From: Aphrocallistes beatrix
Taxonomy: Eukaryota > Porifera > Hexactinellida > Sceptrulophora > Aphrocallistidae
Direction of reading: 5' to 3'
Assembly (NCBI GenBank): GCA_963281255.1
Contig: OY725500.1
Span: 3,467,184-3,531,183, forward strand
DNA length: 64,000 nt
Shown here in pieces: positions 53,989 to 64,000 of this stretch (within the stretch, counting starts at the first letter, position 1; each line of letters opens with the position of its first letter). A model generated the notes under the pieces. It had not been told where the DNA came from. It searched no databases and worked only from the letters and a program-made list of their open reading frames with translations. Made by a program: the position numbers and the translations under genes.

Positions 53989-54129
53989 TATATACTGGTC
54001 ATACATTCCTAAGCTCTATTGTGCGTGGTTAATGATTTGAAGCAGTTTATATACTATTAGTTCAACCAACTTCTAACACATCCCAAAATCCGCAAGTTAT
54101 TGTGAGACCTTAGTAGGCTATGATCTTAT

Positions 54130-55560
54130 GGGGGCACTGCTTTAGTTAGAATTTTTAGATTGTCATTAGTTAGAATTTTCTGAATTGTAACAAGTTAGAA
54201 TCAATTTGTAGTAGATTGTAACAAGTTAGAATCGGCATAACATATAATGTTTATACTATTTAATTGAAGGTGGTTGCAATAATGATAATGCTGTTTGCTT
54301 ATAATAAATGATAAAAAAAAGAGATGAAAATACTAGTAAGACAGAATAAATGGTTACACTGTGAAGATTCGAAACCTATCCTCTATGACCGAACGGCAGA
54401 TTGGACAAGGTTGTCCTAACTCTTCAATCCGTTCGCTACAACTAATACAGCATACAGCATGTCTACAAGGAATGAAAACGCATGTGGTTGTACGGGTTAA
54501 GAGACAGACAGCGCATTTACTTTCAGTAACCTCATTTATCTGATGCTCTTCTTCAGATTGTTCAGAATGGCTCTCGATTAAGACTTCAGTGGTCTTAAAG
54601 TTACCAATAGTATTTCCCATCGCTTGTAGAAACTCCCATGGCGAGTACAGAGTCCATCAGTTAATTTTCGTTTGAAAATACTTCTATTTTCATCAGTTTT
54701 TATGTGTTTCTTTTTTCTTGCCCTACTTATCTCTCTTCCTTGTCGTAAACGTCCAATTTCATTATCGGTATCCTGTATTATATCATTTAGCGTTTTCATA
54801 AAACATATCCGGGGATGGCCCATCCTTATTATAGAGTTTGGAGTGATAACTCTGCTGCGTTGTTAGTGGTTATGTCAAAAATGGAAAGTTCCTCTGGTGT
54901 AATTTGAGTCAGCCAACGCTTCTGGAAGTATTTCTTTAGTTTTTCGAGCTTTATCATCTCAGGACTTTCAAGTGTAGGCAATTGAAGAAAGCTATGTGTG
55001 GGAGTAATCAATGGAGCTGGCAAAATGGGATTGCCATCAACTGTCTGATAAATTTGTCAACAACGTGAGAATTTCTAAAACTCTGACTGAGCCCAAGTTC
55101 TTGTGTCTTCGCCCAAATTCGCTGCGTAAAATGAAACCAGCAGCCGTAAACTTTCGTTTGCGGATATACATTGCGAAATGCAATTCTGGCTGCTGGTTCC
55201 CAGTCTGACATTGATGAAGAAGGCTGAAAAAGAGGAATGTTGACACTGATATTTTCCAGAATAGCTTGATAGAGATCTTGACTTTTTACAGTCATCAAAC
55301 AGTGAATACCTGGCAAGGTATGTCTGCCCACAGCGACGAATATCGTCCATAACTGGTAGAATTGAACAGGGACAGTGAAAAATGTTCCATCGAACTGGAC
55401 ATTCGTTACTTCAGATAAGAAATCCTTCATTTTATCTGAGAAGAAAACTACAGCAGTTTGATTGTTGCCACATGTCACAGAAAACTTGTAGTAGTCCCCA
55501 AAAGCAGTTGTAGGCAACATACGTAGTTCAAGTCGTTTTATTATTGTAATAAGTTACTAG
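54130..55560 (-). mobile_element. MULE-RING transposon relic B
   Basis: The left end GGGGGCACTGCTTTAG is followed by TTAGTTAGAAT and ACAAGTTAGAATC repeats (54145-54240). The transposase relic is on the minus strand. The 5' end was not found. Confidence 0.72.
54354..55560 (-). pseudogene. MULE transposase with C-terminal RING finger, copy B
   Basis: Minus strand. FGDYYKFSVTCGNNQTAVVF, VQFDGTFFTVPVQFYQLWT (first Asp), SMSDWEPAARIAF and VYGCWFHFTQRIW define the MULE domain (55520-55008). Then, in changed frames, LKKYFQKRWLTQITPEELSI and DTDNEIGRLRQGREISRARK appear. The carboxyl end (54620-54354) is SKCAVCLLTRTTTCVFIPCR, then HAVCCISC and CPICRS, an intact C3HC4 RING. At least three frame breaks. 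This is the fullest copy; the RING lies in the same order as in copies A and C. Confidence 0.85.
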
Positions 55561-55871
55561 AGTTTAATTCCAATACTAACACCGAACAATATAGTAATGA
55601 TGAACAGACTGGGTAAACTAGTGAATTAATAAAGTTCGTTCAATTGTGTTCAAGGGATTTTCTAGTACCGCGCGAAACGCTCCTTTAGGGGTATGATTTT
55701 ATGCCTGAAAGTGTTTAGGAACGTGAAAATCCAGGATAATACCTAATTTACCCTATATTATAATGCTATTTATCGTTTTAGACGTATAAAAATTTAGAGG
55801 TTTGAGATTAGGAAGCATATCTCTGGAGGGGATCGCGGAATTAAACGTTTAGTATTGTATGAAAGTCTTTT
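55561..55871. other. No gene seen between relics B and C
   Basis: AT-rich DNA. Probably remains of the termini of the two elements; no array recognised. Confidence 0.35.
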
Positions 55872-57310
55872 CTACGTGAATATTTGCATAATATTAAGTA
55901 TTGGAGTACGACAAATTGAACAAGGTTTCTTTTCATTGACAAAATGTTGTCCACAGTTCATACACAAGGTTGCGTGTCCGCAGGGAATCAGGGCAAACGT
56001 ACTTTCCTTAGCTTCGCAACAAATTATACAATTGTCTGGAGACCTCTCAACTTCTACTAGACATTTCTTCAACCTCAATGGTGTTTCGTGAATTATCAGA
56101 AGCATATTTACATGTTCGGTCAATTGTAAGTGAGATAGCAGTCAAATATTATTGCTCAGTTGTCATGGTTCCATTCTGTAAATTTTGTTTACATTCTTTT
56201 CTCCGTGTTGATTTTTCAATAACATTTTTGGAGGCCTTGTTATTTCTAGGCCATTCTCTAGTCTCTGGTAATCTGCCTCAAAATCAGTCATTATCTTTGA
56301 TAAATCAGTTAAAAATTTCCATACATTCGGGTGATGTACTCTAATGGACGATTTTAAACATTTGTGGAAGGACTCAGAGCCATCATTCGTTGCGATCTCA
56401 GCAGTAAAGACAGTCAAACTTTTTTCTCCCAATACCCAAGTTTTCTTGAAGTATTTCTTTAATTTAAGTTCGTTATCAGTATCAGACAATTCGAATGCTT
56501 GAGCCTCTAATGAAGGAAATGTCACTAATATCTCGCTTTGTGGTAACCAAGGCAGTGCCATTAGCTTTCTAAGCCAATTGGTATATTCCATTTCTCTTTT
56601 ATATAATTTTCCAAGGCCCAATTTTTGCGTTTTATTCCAAATTGCTTGCGTGATATGGAACCAGCATCCTATAATCTTCATTTCTGGAAAAAATGTATAA
56701 ATGCGTTTCCCGGTGCTTTTACAAAATCACTCACGGCCAATTTTGGACTAAATCTAGGAATAAGTTGAATTCATTTCGAGATTACGGTAGTATATAGCTC
56801 TTCAGTTTTATTTTGCATCAAAATGTATAAAGCCGGGATACAATGCCCATGGAATGAAACGAATACCGTGAAGAGTTGGTAAAAGCTAGACGGTACGGTG
56901 AAGAAAGTTCCATCAAATTGTATATTGTCAACACTGTTCATTTTCATCAGCATGTAGTCTGATGCGAAAATTACTGCCACAGCTCCATCATGATTCCCGA
57001 TGCAAATGTGCAAATGGAGATGTAACAATAAGTTGAGTGAAATCTCCCGCATCTTTTGGGAGAGGTGGAAGTAAACGCCTTCTTCTTTTGCACATACTGC
57101 TCTCAATATGCCGAAATGTTACCATATTATTAAGGGGCTACCCTCGACAAGTTTCATTGAAAACTTCACGTAGTCTTTCAGAAGAAGTTTCGGCTGCCCG
57201 TTTCAACTTATTTCGCAATGAAGATTTACCTAGTTTATATGCCTCCTCTCCATGATCATGTGCAGACGTAGGAATAAGTGTGTTCAGAGCATAATCTATT
57301 TTAGCATACC
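55872..57310 (-). pseudogene. MULE transposase with C-terminal RING finger, copy C
   Basis: Minus strand, a diverged relative of A and B. KRAAETSSERLREVFNETCR, then IQFDGTFFTVPSSFYQLFTV, then IIGCWFHITQAIWNKTQKLG and TNDGSESFHKCLKSSIRVHH, followed by a RING: CIICCEAKESTFALIPCGHA then LCMNCG and CSICRT (56123-55872). The pieces lie in at least three frames, and the region carrying the second acidic residue is missing near 56700-56770. The presence of the RING in a distinct lineage argues that the fusion is old. Confidence 0.82.
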
Positions 57311-57317
57311 CTGGACA

Positions 57318-57523
57318 CAGGGTTTCATCCAGCTTTCCGAAGTCATACGCCTAAATGGCCGCCACCGTTTTTCTACGCACCTAGACTCTGCATTTTTATA
57401 TATGTTTTATGCCACGCGCCTAAGTAGGCGTAATGCCGCGCGCCTAGATCATACGCCTAATTATGATCCATGGGATCAAATACGCGCCTCTAGGCGCGCC
57501 CAGTACGCCTGGATGAAAGCCTG
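57318..57523. mobile_element. hAT MITE with 8-bp target duplication
   Basis: The ends CAGGGTTTCATCCAG and (reversed) CAGGCTTTCATCCAG are flanked by CCTGGACA (57310-57317 and 57524-57531). The interior repeats TACGCCTA/TAGGCGCG. Confidence 0.9.
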
Positions 57524-57810
57524 CCTGGACATCCAGAAATTCTATTAAGCGTACATCTCAAATAAGTGAATTGTTGAGAAGACCTCACTTTAATGTAGAA
57601 ATAACCTGCTGACTGATAATTAATAGAATTTAGCTTCTTTCCTTCTCCCAAAGTTACTTCCATTTTTATTTATGAATTAATGTTTTCGAGTTTTAATATT
57701 TAAGAAATATTATATCGAAAGGAAACCATATTATTATTGCTCAAGACAAAACGTAATGAATCCGCTATGTTAAGATAAAAACAATAAGCTGTAGAACCAA
57801 AAACAAAAGC

Positions 57811-57932
57811 GTTGGTCAAATTCCTATCACGAAAAAAACGTTGGTCAATTTCCTAATTTGTTTGTTGGTCAGATTCCTACCTCGTTTGTTGGTCAAATTC
57901 CTACTTCGGCGTTGGTCAAATTCCGGCGTCCC
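57811..57932 (-). repeat. Subterminal array GTTGGTCAAATTCC of relic C
   Basis: Five copies of GTTGGTCAAATTCCT spaced by about 20-25 bp, ending in GGCGTCCC. The position and design suggest transposase binding sites. Confidence 0.85.
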
Positions 57933-58360
57933 ATCTGGAGGATTATATACAAGTAATACCCTGAATAGAAAAGTTTAAGTGTCTTTTTTTGAAATTTTTA
58001 AGATCAACACTTAAAAATTTCTATTCTCACCTAAAGCCTCAAAAGCCCCCAAAGAGGGTACCGAAATCGTCACATGGGGCAACAACTCGAAATGTGAGCT
58101 TTTTGCAAACTTTTCAACAGCCAAACTTTTGTGTCAGTCTAACTCAGCGAGTTTTCATGCTATCGTGATCCTCTCGACGGGAATCAACGCAAAATGGTCC
58201 CGCCTTTCACCAAATGTGCTAGATTGAGTTTTTAAGCCTTATGATTTTATGCAACAAAATGTATTATATAGGGTGCAACCCGCGCAGGATTTTTGGAAAT
58301 ATTGCGGGCTGCTGTTTTTTTGAGGCGAGTCTTGGGCCGAAAGAGTGCCATACAAATCAA
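57933..58360. other. No gene seen
   Basis: Non-coding sequence; nothing recognised. Confidence 0.35.
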
Positions 58361-58420
58361 ATTGATTGAAGAAACTGCCAGGCACAGAAAGCTGATTTTT
58401 GCATGTTGGAGCCTTTTTTT
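58361..58420 (+). repeat. Family A 5' fragment
   Basis: AATTGATTGAAGAAACTGCC and AAAGCTGATTTTTGCATGT only. Confidence 0.6.
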
Positions 58421-58568
58421 GGTTGATTTGTTGTTGAGTACGACTATACTGTATACATACACTACCTACAATACTACAGCTAAGCGAGTTATTGGGGGTA
58501 ATAAGACGTAAGAAATTTTGGACTGTTTTTTTGCTCGAGAAATTTCGTCACGCAAAATCTCTTCGATT

Positions 58569-59060
58569 CTATTTTAGCAAAATAATATCCTCTCCTTTCT
58601 CCTGAGCATAACTTCTGATTACATGAAATGCTTCAAGTACTTTCTTCAGGTTTGGTTCCTCTTTCGAGGACAGTTTAGTAATCTCAAGGTCATCTGAATC
58701 CGAATCAGACTCTCCGAGTTGATGTCGCTTGGATCTCACTAACTCAATTAGTTCTGTATCGTTTAGCTCTCCAGCTACTTCGAGATCACTATCCATTTCA
58801 ATTGTTCGCTAAAAGTAAACTATTGTCATCCCTTCAGGAACGGAAAATCGTCTTCTTTGTTTGAAACTTTCTGCCGCTTCATCAATAACTCTGAAACCTC
58901 TATTCTTGTAACAATTTCTTATTGTGTCTATTTTCACTGAGAGCCAGGAAACACCAATTCGGTAAAGCGCATCCTTAACATTTCCTTTATTTGCTGCGTT
59001 ACTTCTTCTCTTCAACTGACAGAGCCATCGAATGTGTCTTCTCCTTAATTGGAATGTCTA
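58569..59060 (-). pseudogene. Tigger/pogo-type transposase, C-terminal fragment
   Basis: Reads, on the minus strand, HIRWLCQLKRRSNAANKGNV, then DALYRIGVSWLSVKIDTIRN and CYKNRGFRV, then in a second piece acidic ESDSDSDDLEITKLSSKEEP. The DA..IG.SW..V...TIRNC..K.GF pattern is that of the C-terminal end of Tigger/jerky DDE_1 transposases. The DDE domain itself is absent. Pogo-like terminal MITEs occur nearby at 60788 and 63430. Confidence 0.75.
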
Positions 59061-59410
59061 TACATTCTTATCTAGGATTTATTACATCTGATTATTCTCT
59101 AAAGATCGTAATAAAATCATAGATAGCATATTGAAAATAAACTACATAGTGAACAATATTATTTTCATATAGGAAGTATTAGTTTGCGGATTGAATGCTA
59201 TAATTGTGTCTACGATCTATACTTTTTGAGCTATGGCTTAATTAAATCAAGCATTAGAAATGCAGTCACGATGTGTCAAATGAGCTAGAACAGCTGCATT
59301 TTTCGCTCTAGAAAACCTATTGGGCAATTACATGATGACTGAACTTTTTCTGAATTGCATACCCCAATGTGATGTTTTTATATGGTCCTCGTGACATACA
59401 CGGCTGTGTA
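59061..59410. other. No gene seen
   Basis: AT-rich spacer. Confidence 0.35.
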
Positions 59411-60240
59411 TTAAGCAGGCCATGCCTCACCTGTCTTGCTTATTATCCGTGTCTCAAATCCCAAGTTGCGAACTGTTTCGAGATCGATTACTGATGGACC
59501 AGCGCCGCTATCGAGTAACGTGGGAATATATTCTCCGTTTTTTTTTCGCTGGGAGTACTGCAGAAAGGTCGCGCCTTTGCTGTAGGCGTCCAACACATAA
59601 AACCTTGCGACTATCCCACTTGAAGTTTTTGTTGTACAAACTTTTAAAGTGTGTCCTTTCTGTCTACAGGCTAGACACCTCTTGTTAGAACAGTACCTCC
59701 ACGAATGACTCTCACCGCAGATATAGCATCCGTCGTTTCGTTTCGGTCTGAAGATCTGTTTTGGTCTCCATGAGCTATCTTATCCCTTTACGTAAGCTAC
59801 TCTCTTCGAGTGTTCGTAGTGAATATCAACCTTTCCATCATGCTGGATGCGGAATCTTTGGAAATTGCTTCGAAATTAAGATCTCCCTTATTCAACGCAT
59901 AACCCCATCCCGTTAGTTCGCTCCTCACCGAACGGATAAGTTTGTGGGCATCTGCATGCTCTAAAATTCTAAATAATCATTAATACGTCACCTTTGATTT
60001 TGGTTTTTACATCAAATGAATCTAAAAATTAACAGTAGTCTTTATGATATCTCTTGTGGCTCCACGATCTTCGATGTCCCGATTAACGTAGTCTGGGAAA
60101 AGATGTATCGCTTTTCTCTCTCTCTTTACTCTATTCCTAGCAAATGCTGCGTACTTGCTCCGAATAGATGTCCGCCAGTCCTCGACGCGATCATCCTTTA
60201 GCAATGGAGGGACTGTAATAACGAATATAAAGGAATTCAA
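59411..60240 (-). pseudogene. Gag (two zinc knuckles) and aspartic protease fragment
   Basis: Minus strand. VPPLLKDDRVEDWRTSIRSK and HADAHKLIRSVRSELTGWGY are gag-like. CYICGESHSWRYC (CX2CX3HX4C) and CLACRQKGHTLKVC (CX2CX4HX4C) follow near 59730-59650. Then comes TLLDSGAGPSVIDLETVRNL, a retropepsin active site. Frames shift at least once. It belongs to an LTR retrotransposon lineage related to but distinct from the element at 3.6-6.25 kb. No RT was found. Confidence 0.75.
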
Positions 60241-60402
60241 TTAAGGCAGCGCTGGGCCACGGTTTTAGAAGTGGTCCGGTTTTTACCTAACCATCCGGAC
60301 CGCTTTTGAAAAGTTGTCCAGTTTAACAGGACCAACCCGGGGCCACTTTTTGAAAAGTGGTCCGGTTAAAACCGTACACTGTATGTATACGTATATTAAC
60401 CA

Positions 60403-60745
60403 TAGGCGCCAAGTTTTGGAAAATAGAATAAAACCTGGGGGGCCAAGAGCGAACGACTTTTTTAAAATCTTGATGCTCAAATATCGATATACAGCTATTG
60501 TTGTCACCTAGAGAAAAGAAAATCTCGGACTAGTATAGTGGATGAAAAAGTAATTGGGATATATATTTAGACTCAATTAACATAATTTTGGGGTTTAGTT
60601 GTAACCTATAAGTTTGTGTGGAGTCTTGCCATACCACAGCACCACGGCCCCTACAGGCTCCAAACCTGGGGGGGGTCGTCCCCCCCAGGGTCCAGACCTG
60701 GGGGGTGGCGCCCCCCTCCAGGTACCCACACTTGGCGCCTATGGT
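60403..60745. mobile_element. Element with CATAGGCGCCAAGT ends
   Basis: CCATAGGCGCCAAGTTTTGG at the left and (reversed) CCATAGGCGCCAAGTGTGGG at the right. Related to 25025-25480. Possible degenerate 8-bp duplication. Confidence 0.7.
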
Positions 60746-60785
60746 ATTCACCATACTCTGATATTCTTTTTTAGCTATTATTATA

Positions 60786-60943
60786 TACAGTAGAACTCGG
60801 ATAAGACGTACCTCCTCCGAAAGTAATTAATAGTACGTACTAACCGAGTTCAAATTATATTACATAGAAATCTATATTATAAATGAATTTTGGTTCAAGA
60901 AAATGAGTACGTAGTACTACGTACTAACCGAGCTCTACTGTAT
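60786..60943. mobile_element. Pogo/Tigger-like MITE
   Basis: TACAGTAGAACTCGGATAAG at the left and (reversed) TACAGTAGAGCTCGGTTAGT at the right, TA-flanked. Interior has inverted GTACGTACTAACCGAG. Confidence 0.75.
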
Positions 60944-61341
60944 GTATGTATTTATGTATGTACTTATAATTTTTATCTTTGTAGGATTCAAATTCTTTAT
61001 TGTGGAATACTTCTTCCACTCTCTCTAACTCTCTAACTCAATCACAACAGTAGCACCTTTGGTCTGGTTGACATAGATTATATTCAATATTTTTCTTGAT
61101 GCTCTTTCTATTAGGTTTGAGTATTTTATCTAATGGTTTGAATTCCGAGAATATTAAAGCAAATTTATAGTAAGATTGGATTTTGATTTGAGACTTTGCT
61201 CTCAAATTTATATTGACTCATCATGGAATTATGACGTTATTGTCACCTTTTTATAATTCATAATTTCAGTTTTTCGTGTATAACTCCATTTTAGATGATA
61301 GAAGGCTGAAAATTTAAAAGAATCCTTACTATTAAAACTCG

Positions 61342-61895
<554 letters not shown>

Positions 61896-62415
61896 TATTT
61901 TGCCATATATATATATATATCTGTAACGAATTGATTGAAAAAACTGCCCGGCACAGAAAGCTAATGTTTGGCATGTGGGAGTCTTTTGGCTATGGCTCCA
62001 GTAAGTTCTGAGCTCAGAGCAAAATGTCGATTCATCGTGGAATTATGACGTCATTGTCACATTTTTAAAAGTTAAGCAACACAGTTATTCGAGCATAACT
62101 CAGCCATTATAGGAGATAGAAGGATGAAATTTTAATAGAATATCTATACTAACATACCTCACATATGATGTAACTATCATCAAAAATGATGACTCATCAC
62201 TTTGTTATGACGTCATCATTACGCATCAAAATTTTAAAATTGAGTAATTTGGTGATTTTTCAAGTGATATCGATTATAAAAGTAAGACAGACATATTTAG
62301 AGATGCTATCTCCCTTATAATTAACCAATGTGACCCCAGGCGACCGAAGGGAGCCTCCGGCGGACACAAAGTGTCCGCCAGCCGCGCAGCGCAAGCAAGC
62401 GAAGCGCGCTTGTCT

Positions 62416-62688
62416 GTATATAAATATTCCTCACATGTGATATAACTATCATCAAAAAATGATGGCCATCATTCTCTTATGACGTCATTATTACGCATCA
62501 AAATCTGAAAAATTTACAAATTTGGCGATTTTTCGTGCAGTATCGATTATAACTGTAGGACAGACCTATTTCGAGATGTTATCTCCCTTGTAATTCATCA
62601 ATGTGACCCCAGGCGCCCGAAGGGCGCCTGGGCGGACACAAAGTGTCCGCCAGCCGCGCAGAGCAAGCAAGCGAAGCGCGCTTGTATG
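62416..62688 (+). repeat. Dispersed family A, 5'-truncated copy
   Basis: Continues directly after the previous copy's 3' end, from TTCCTCACATGTGATATAAC to AAGCGCGCTTGT. Contains GGCGCCC-gaa-GGGCGCC and GGACAC-aaa-GTGTCC hairpins. Confidence 0.8.
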
Positions 62689-62844
62689 TATATAATTGGA
62701 AAGGATCCTAATTGAACCAAGAGAATTGGAAGCATTATAAAACGAATTTCTAACCACTCCCGATAATACACATCCATTAAAATGCTGTAAATCAAACTAA
62801 ATGAAATATTTAATCCATAGAAATAGTAGCATATCACATTTATG

Positions 62845-63345
62845 AACACTTTGTGTCCGCCGGAGGCTCCCTTCGATCGCCTGGAGGTAACATTGGTTAA
62901 TTATAAGGGAGATATCATCTCTAAATATGTCCATCTTAGTTTTAAAATCGATATCACTCGAAAAATCACCAAATTTGTCAATTTTTGAAATTTTGATGAG
63001 TAATGATGACGTCATAACAGAGTGATGAGTCATCATTTTTTGATAATAGTTGCATAATATGTGAGATATGTTAGTATACATATTCTATTAAAATTTCAGT
63101 CTGCTATCTCCTATAATGGCTGAGTTATGCCCGAATAACTGTGTTGCTTAACTTTTAAAAATGTGACAATGACGTCATAATTCCATGATGAGTTGACATT
63201 TTGCTCTGAGCTCAGAACTTACTGGAGCCATAGCCAAAAATCAGCTTTCTGCGCCCGGCAGTTTCTTCAATCAATTCGTTACAGATATATATATATATAT
63301 ATAAATAAATAAATAAATATACATTAATCGAGTTTTAATAGTAAG
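62845..63345 (-). repeat. Dispersed family A copy, inverted
   Basis: Inverted: CACTTTGTGTCCGCCGGAGG to CAATTCGTTACAGATATATA, then a TA/AAATA microsatellite and ATTAATCGAGTTTTAATAGT, the 5' end. Confidence 0.82.
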
Positions 63346-63429
63346 GGGCAGTGTAGAACTTTCAATTCTCAACTCAAGGATGCATCATTTATAAATTTAT
63401 TAATTTTAGTTTGGTCAACCAAGGGGTTC

Positions 63430-63480
63430 GGATAACTGAAGTGTTCGGATAACTGAAGTTCGGATAACTGACGTTCTACT
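63430..63480. mobile_element. Pogo-like terminal fragment
   Basis: Three GTTCGGATAACTGA repeats ending in GTTCTACTGTA. Confidence 0.55.
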
Positions 63481-63489
63481 GTATATAAA

Positions 63490-63609
63490 TCTGTAACGAA
63501 TTGTTTGAAACTGCCAAGCACAGAAAGCTGATTATTGGCATGTAGGAGTCTTTTGGCTAGGTTCCACTAAGTTCTGACCTCAGACGAAAATGTCGACATC
63601 ATAGAATTA
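63490..63609 (+). repeat. Family A 5' fragment, cut by a mariner-type MITE
   Basis: TCTGTAACGAATTGTTTGAA to ATCATAGAATTA; the MITE beginning CAGGGTGGCTCATAAG follows at 63610. Confidence 0.75.
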
Positions 63610-63820
63610 CAGGGTGGCTCATAAGTTCTGTGATAAGCTTCATTAGGTATAAAACTCCTTATACTCAAACAATCTTAGCTACTATGGTCTTTAGAGATTC
63701 TAATCCGAATATTCTCACTGATTTTAAAAGATTTTTTCAGTCTAGGGGAAAAATTGTGTCCTAGCACGCAGCGAAAATCGAGTATCAGGGCCCACTGCTC
63801 TTCAAATGATCTTTCTAGAG
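63610..63820. mobile_element. Truncated copy of the 30779-type MITE
   Basis: CAGGGTGGCTCATAAGTTCT and TAGCACGCAGCGAAAAT match the left arm of 30779-31465. Confidence 0.8.
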
Positions 63821-64000
63821 CAGTGATTCTCAAAGTGGGCCATAGAGCTCCCCAGGGGGCGCTGAAAGGTTGTTGGGGGGCGCTAATGTGTTTTGTTAGC
63901 AATGCATCTACGATATTTGAACCTCAAAAAAAATGTGTATTCCAGAATATTGATGGTTATCTTTGAAACAAATTTCAACATTCACTGTAGTTGTTAGAAC
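63821..64000. mobile_element. hAT-like left end running off the window
   Basis: CAGTGATTCTCAAAGTGGGC followed by GGGGGCGC repeats is a typical hAT MITE start. The right end lies beyond the window. Confidence 0.6.

Larger units (their letters stand above)
51766..54118. repeat. Outer inverted repeat around a nest of palindromes
   Basis: 51766-51912 (CTCACAGTAACTTGCGGATT, ACCATGCACAATAGAGCTTA) is inverted at 53990-54118. Between them lie two palindromes and a mariner tail. Confidence 0.75.
55872..57932 (-). mobile_element. MULE-RING transposon relic C
   Basis: The right (5') end at 57932 reads, reversed, GGGACGCCGGAATTTGACCA, followed by an array of GGAATTTGACCAAC (57811-57925). The transposase relic precedes. 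The hAT MITE at 57318-57523 sits inside. Confidence 0.75.

Overview
The window is nuclear DNA of an animal, most likely an invertebrate. It is AT-rich and packed with transposons. It carries animal-type genes: an elongation factor ELOF1, a GnT-IV/MGAT4-type Golgi glycosyltransferase, an arylacetamide-deacetylase-like hydrolase, a very large inducible GTPase (VLIG/URGCP-like), and the relic of an RBCC/NHL-repeat protein. There are no prokaryotic operons, no rRNA, and no tRNA that I could recognise. The intact genes appear intronless, and a compact invertebrate such as a sponge is plausible, but the sequence does not prove a phylum.

Layout. 0-7.5 kb holds small DNA transposons and a decayed Ty3/gypsy element (minus strand, about 3.6-6.25 kb). 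8.1-14.1 kb holds a large VLIG-like GTPase locus on the minus strand, broken by one in-frame TGA and one frameshift. 15.3-16.1 kb is a minisatellite lying inside a small hAT-type element, followed by an RBCC/NHL-repeat pseudogene (16.1-17.3 kb). 17.4-20.2 kb holds dispersed elements with a nested MITE and a zinc-finger relic. 20.26-21.95 kb and 30.1-32.0 kb form a large inverted duplication. Each arm has an intact ELOF1 gene whose coding sequence I read as identical. Between the arms lies an intact alpha/beta hydrolase gene (27.8-29.1 kb) and a reverse-transcriptase relic. 34-40 kb holds retroelement and Helentron-like gene relics (basic repeat + endonuclease + OTU) and a transposase fused to a RING finger. 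40-48 kb is dominated by inverted-repeat elements. 48.77-50.31 kb is an intact MGAT4-like gene. 51.7-54.1 kb is a nest of long palindromes. 54.1-57.9 kb carries two more transposase-RING relics. 58.5-60.2 kb has Tigger/pogo and gag-protease relics. 61.3-64 kb is a cluster of the main dispersed repeat.

Best candidates for undescribed biology. (1) A Mutator-like (MULE) transposase lineage carrying a C-terminal IAP/MDM2-like RING finger, with three decayed copies. Their ends share a GGGRCGC-type terminus followed by an array of a short repeated motif, and a 504-bp non-autonomous relative at 18.2 kb has the same architecture and an 8-bp target duplication. (2) Two dispersed repeat families that share a 5' motif and a structured 3' end with covarying hairpins. 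One copy of the 5' end lies upstream of, and in the same orientation as, the endonuclease/OTU relic, suggesting an autonomous Helentron-like partner. (3) The VLIG-like GTPase with a possible C-terminal vWA-like segment. (4) Apparent gene conversion between the two inverted ELOF1 copies.
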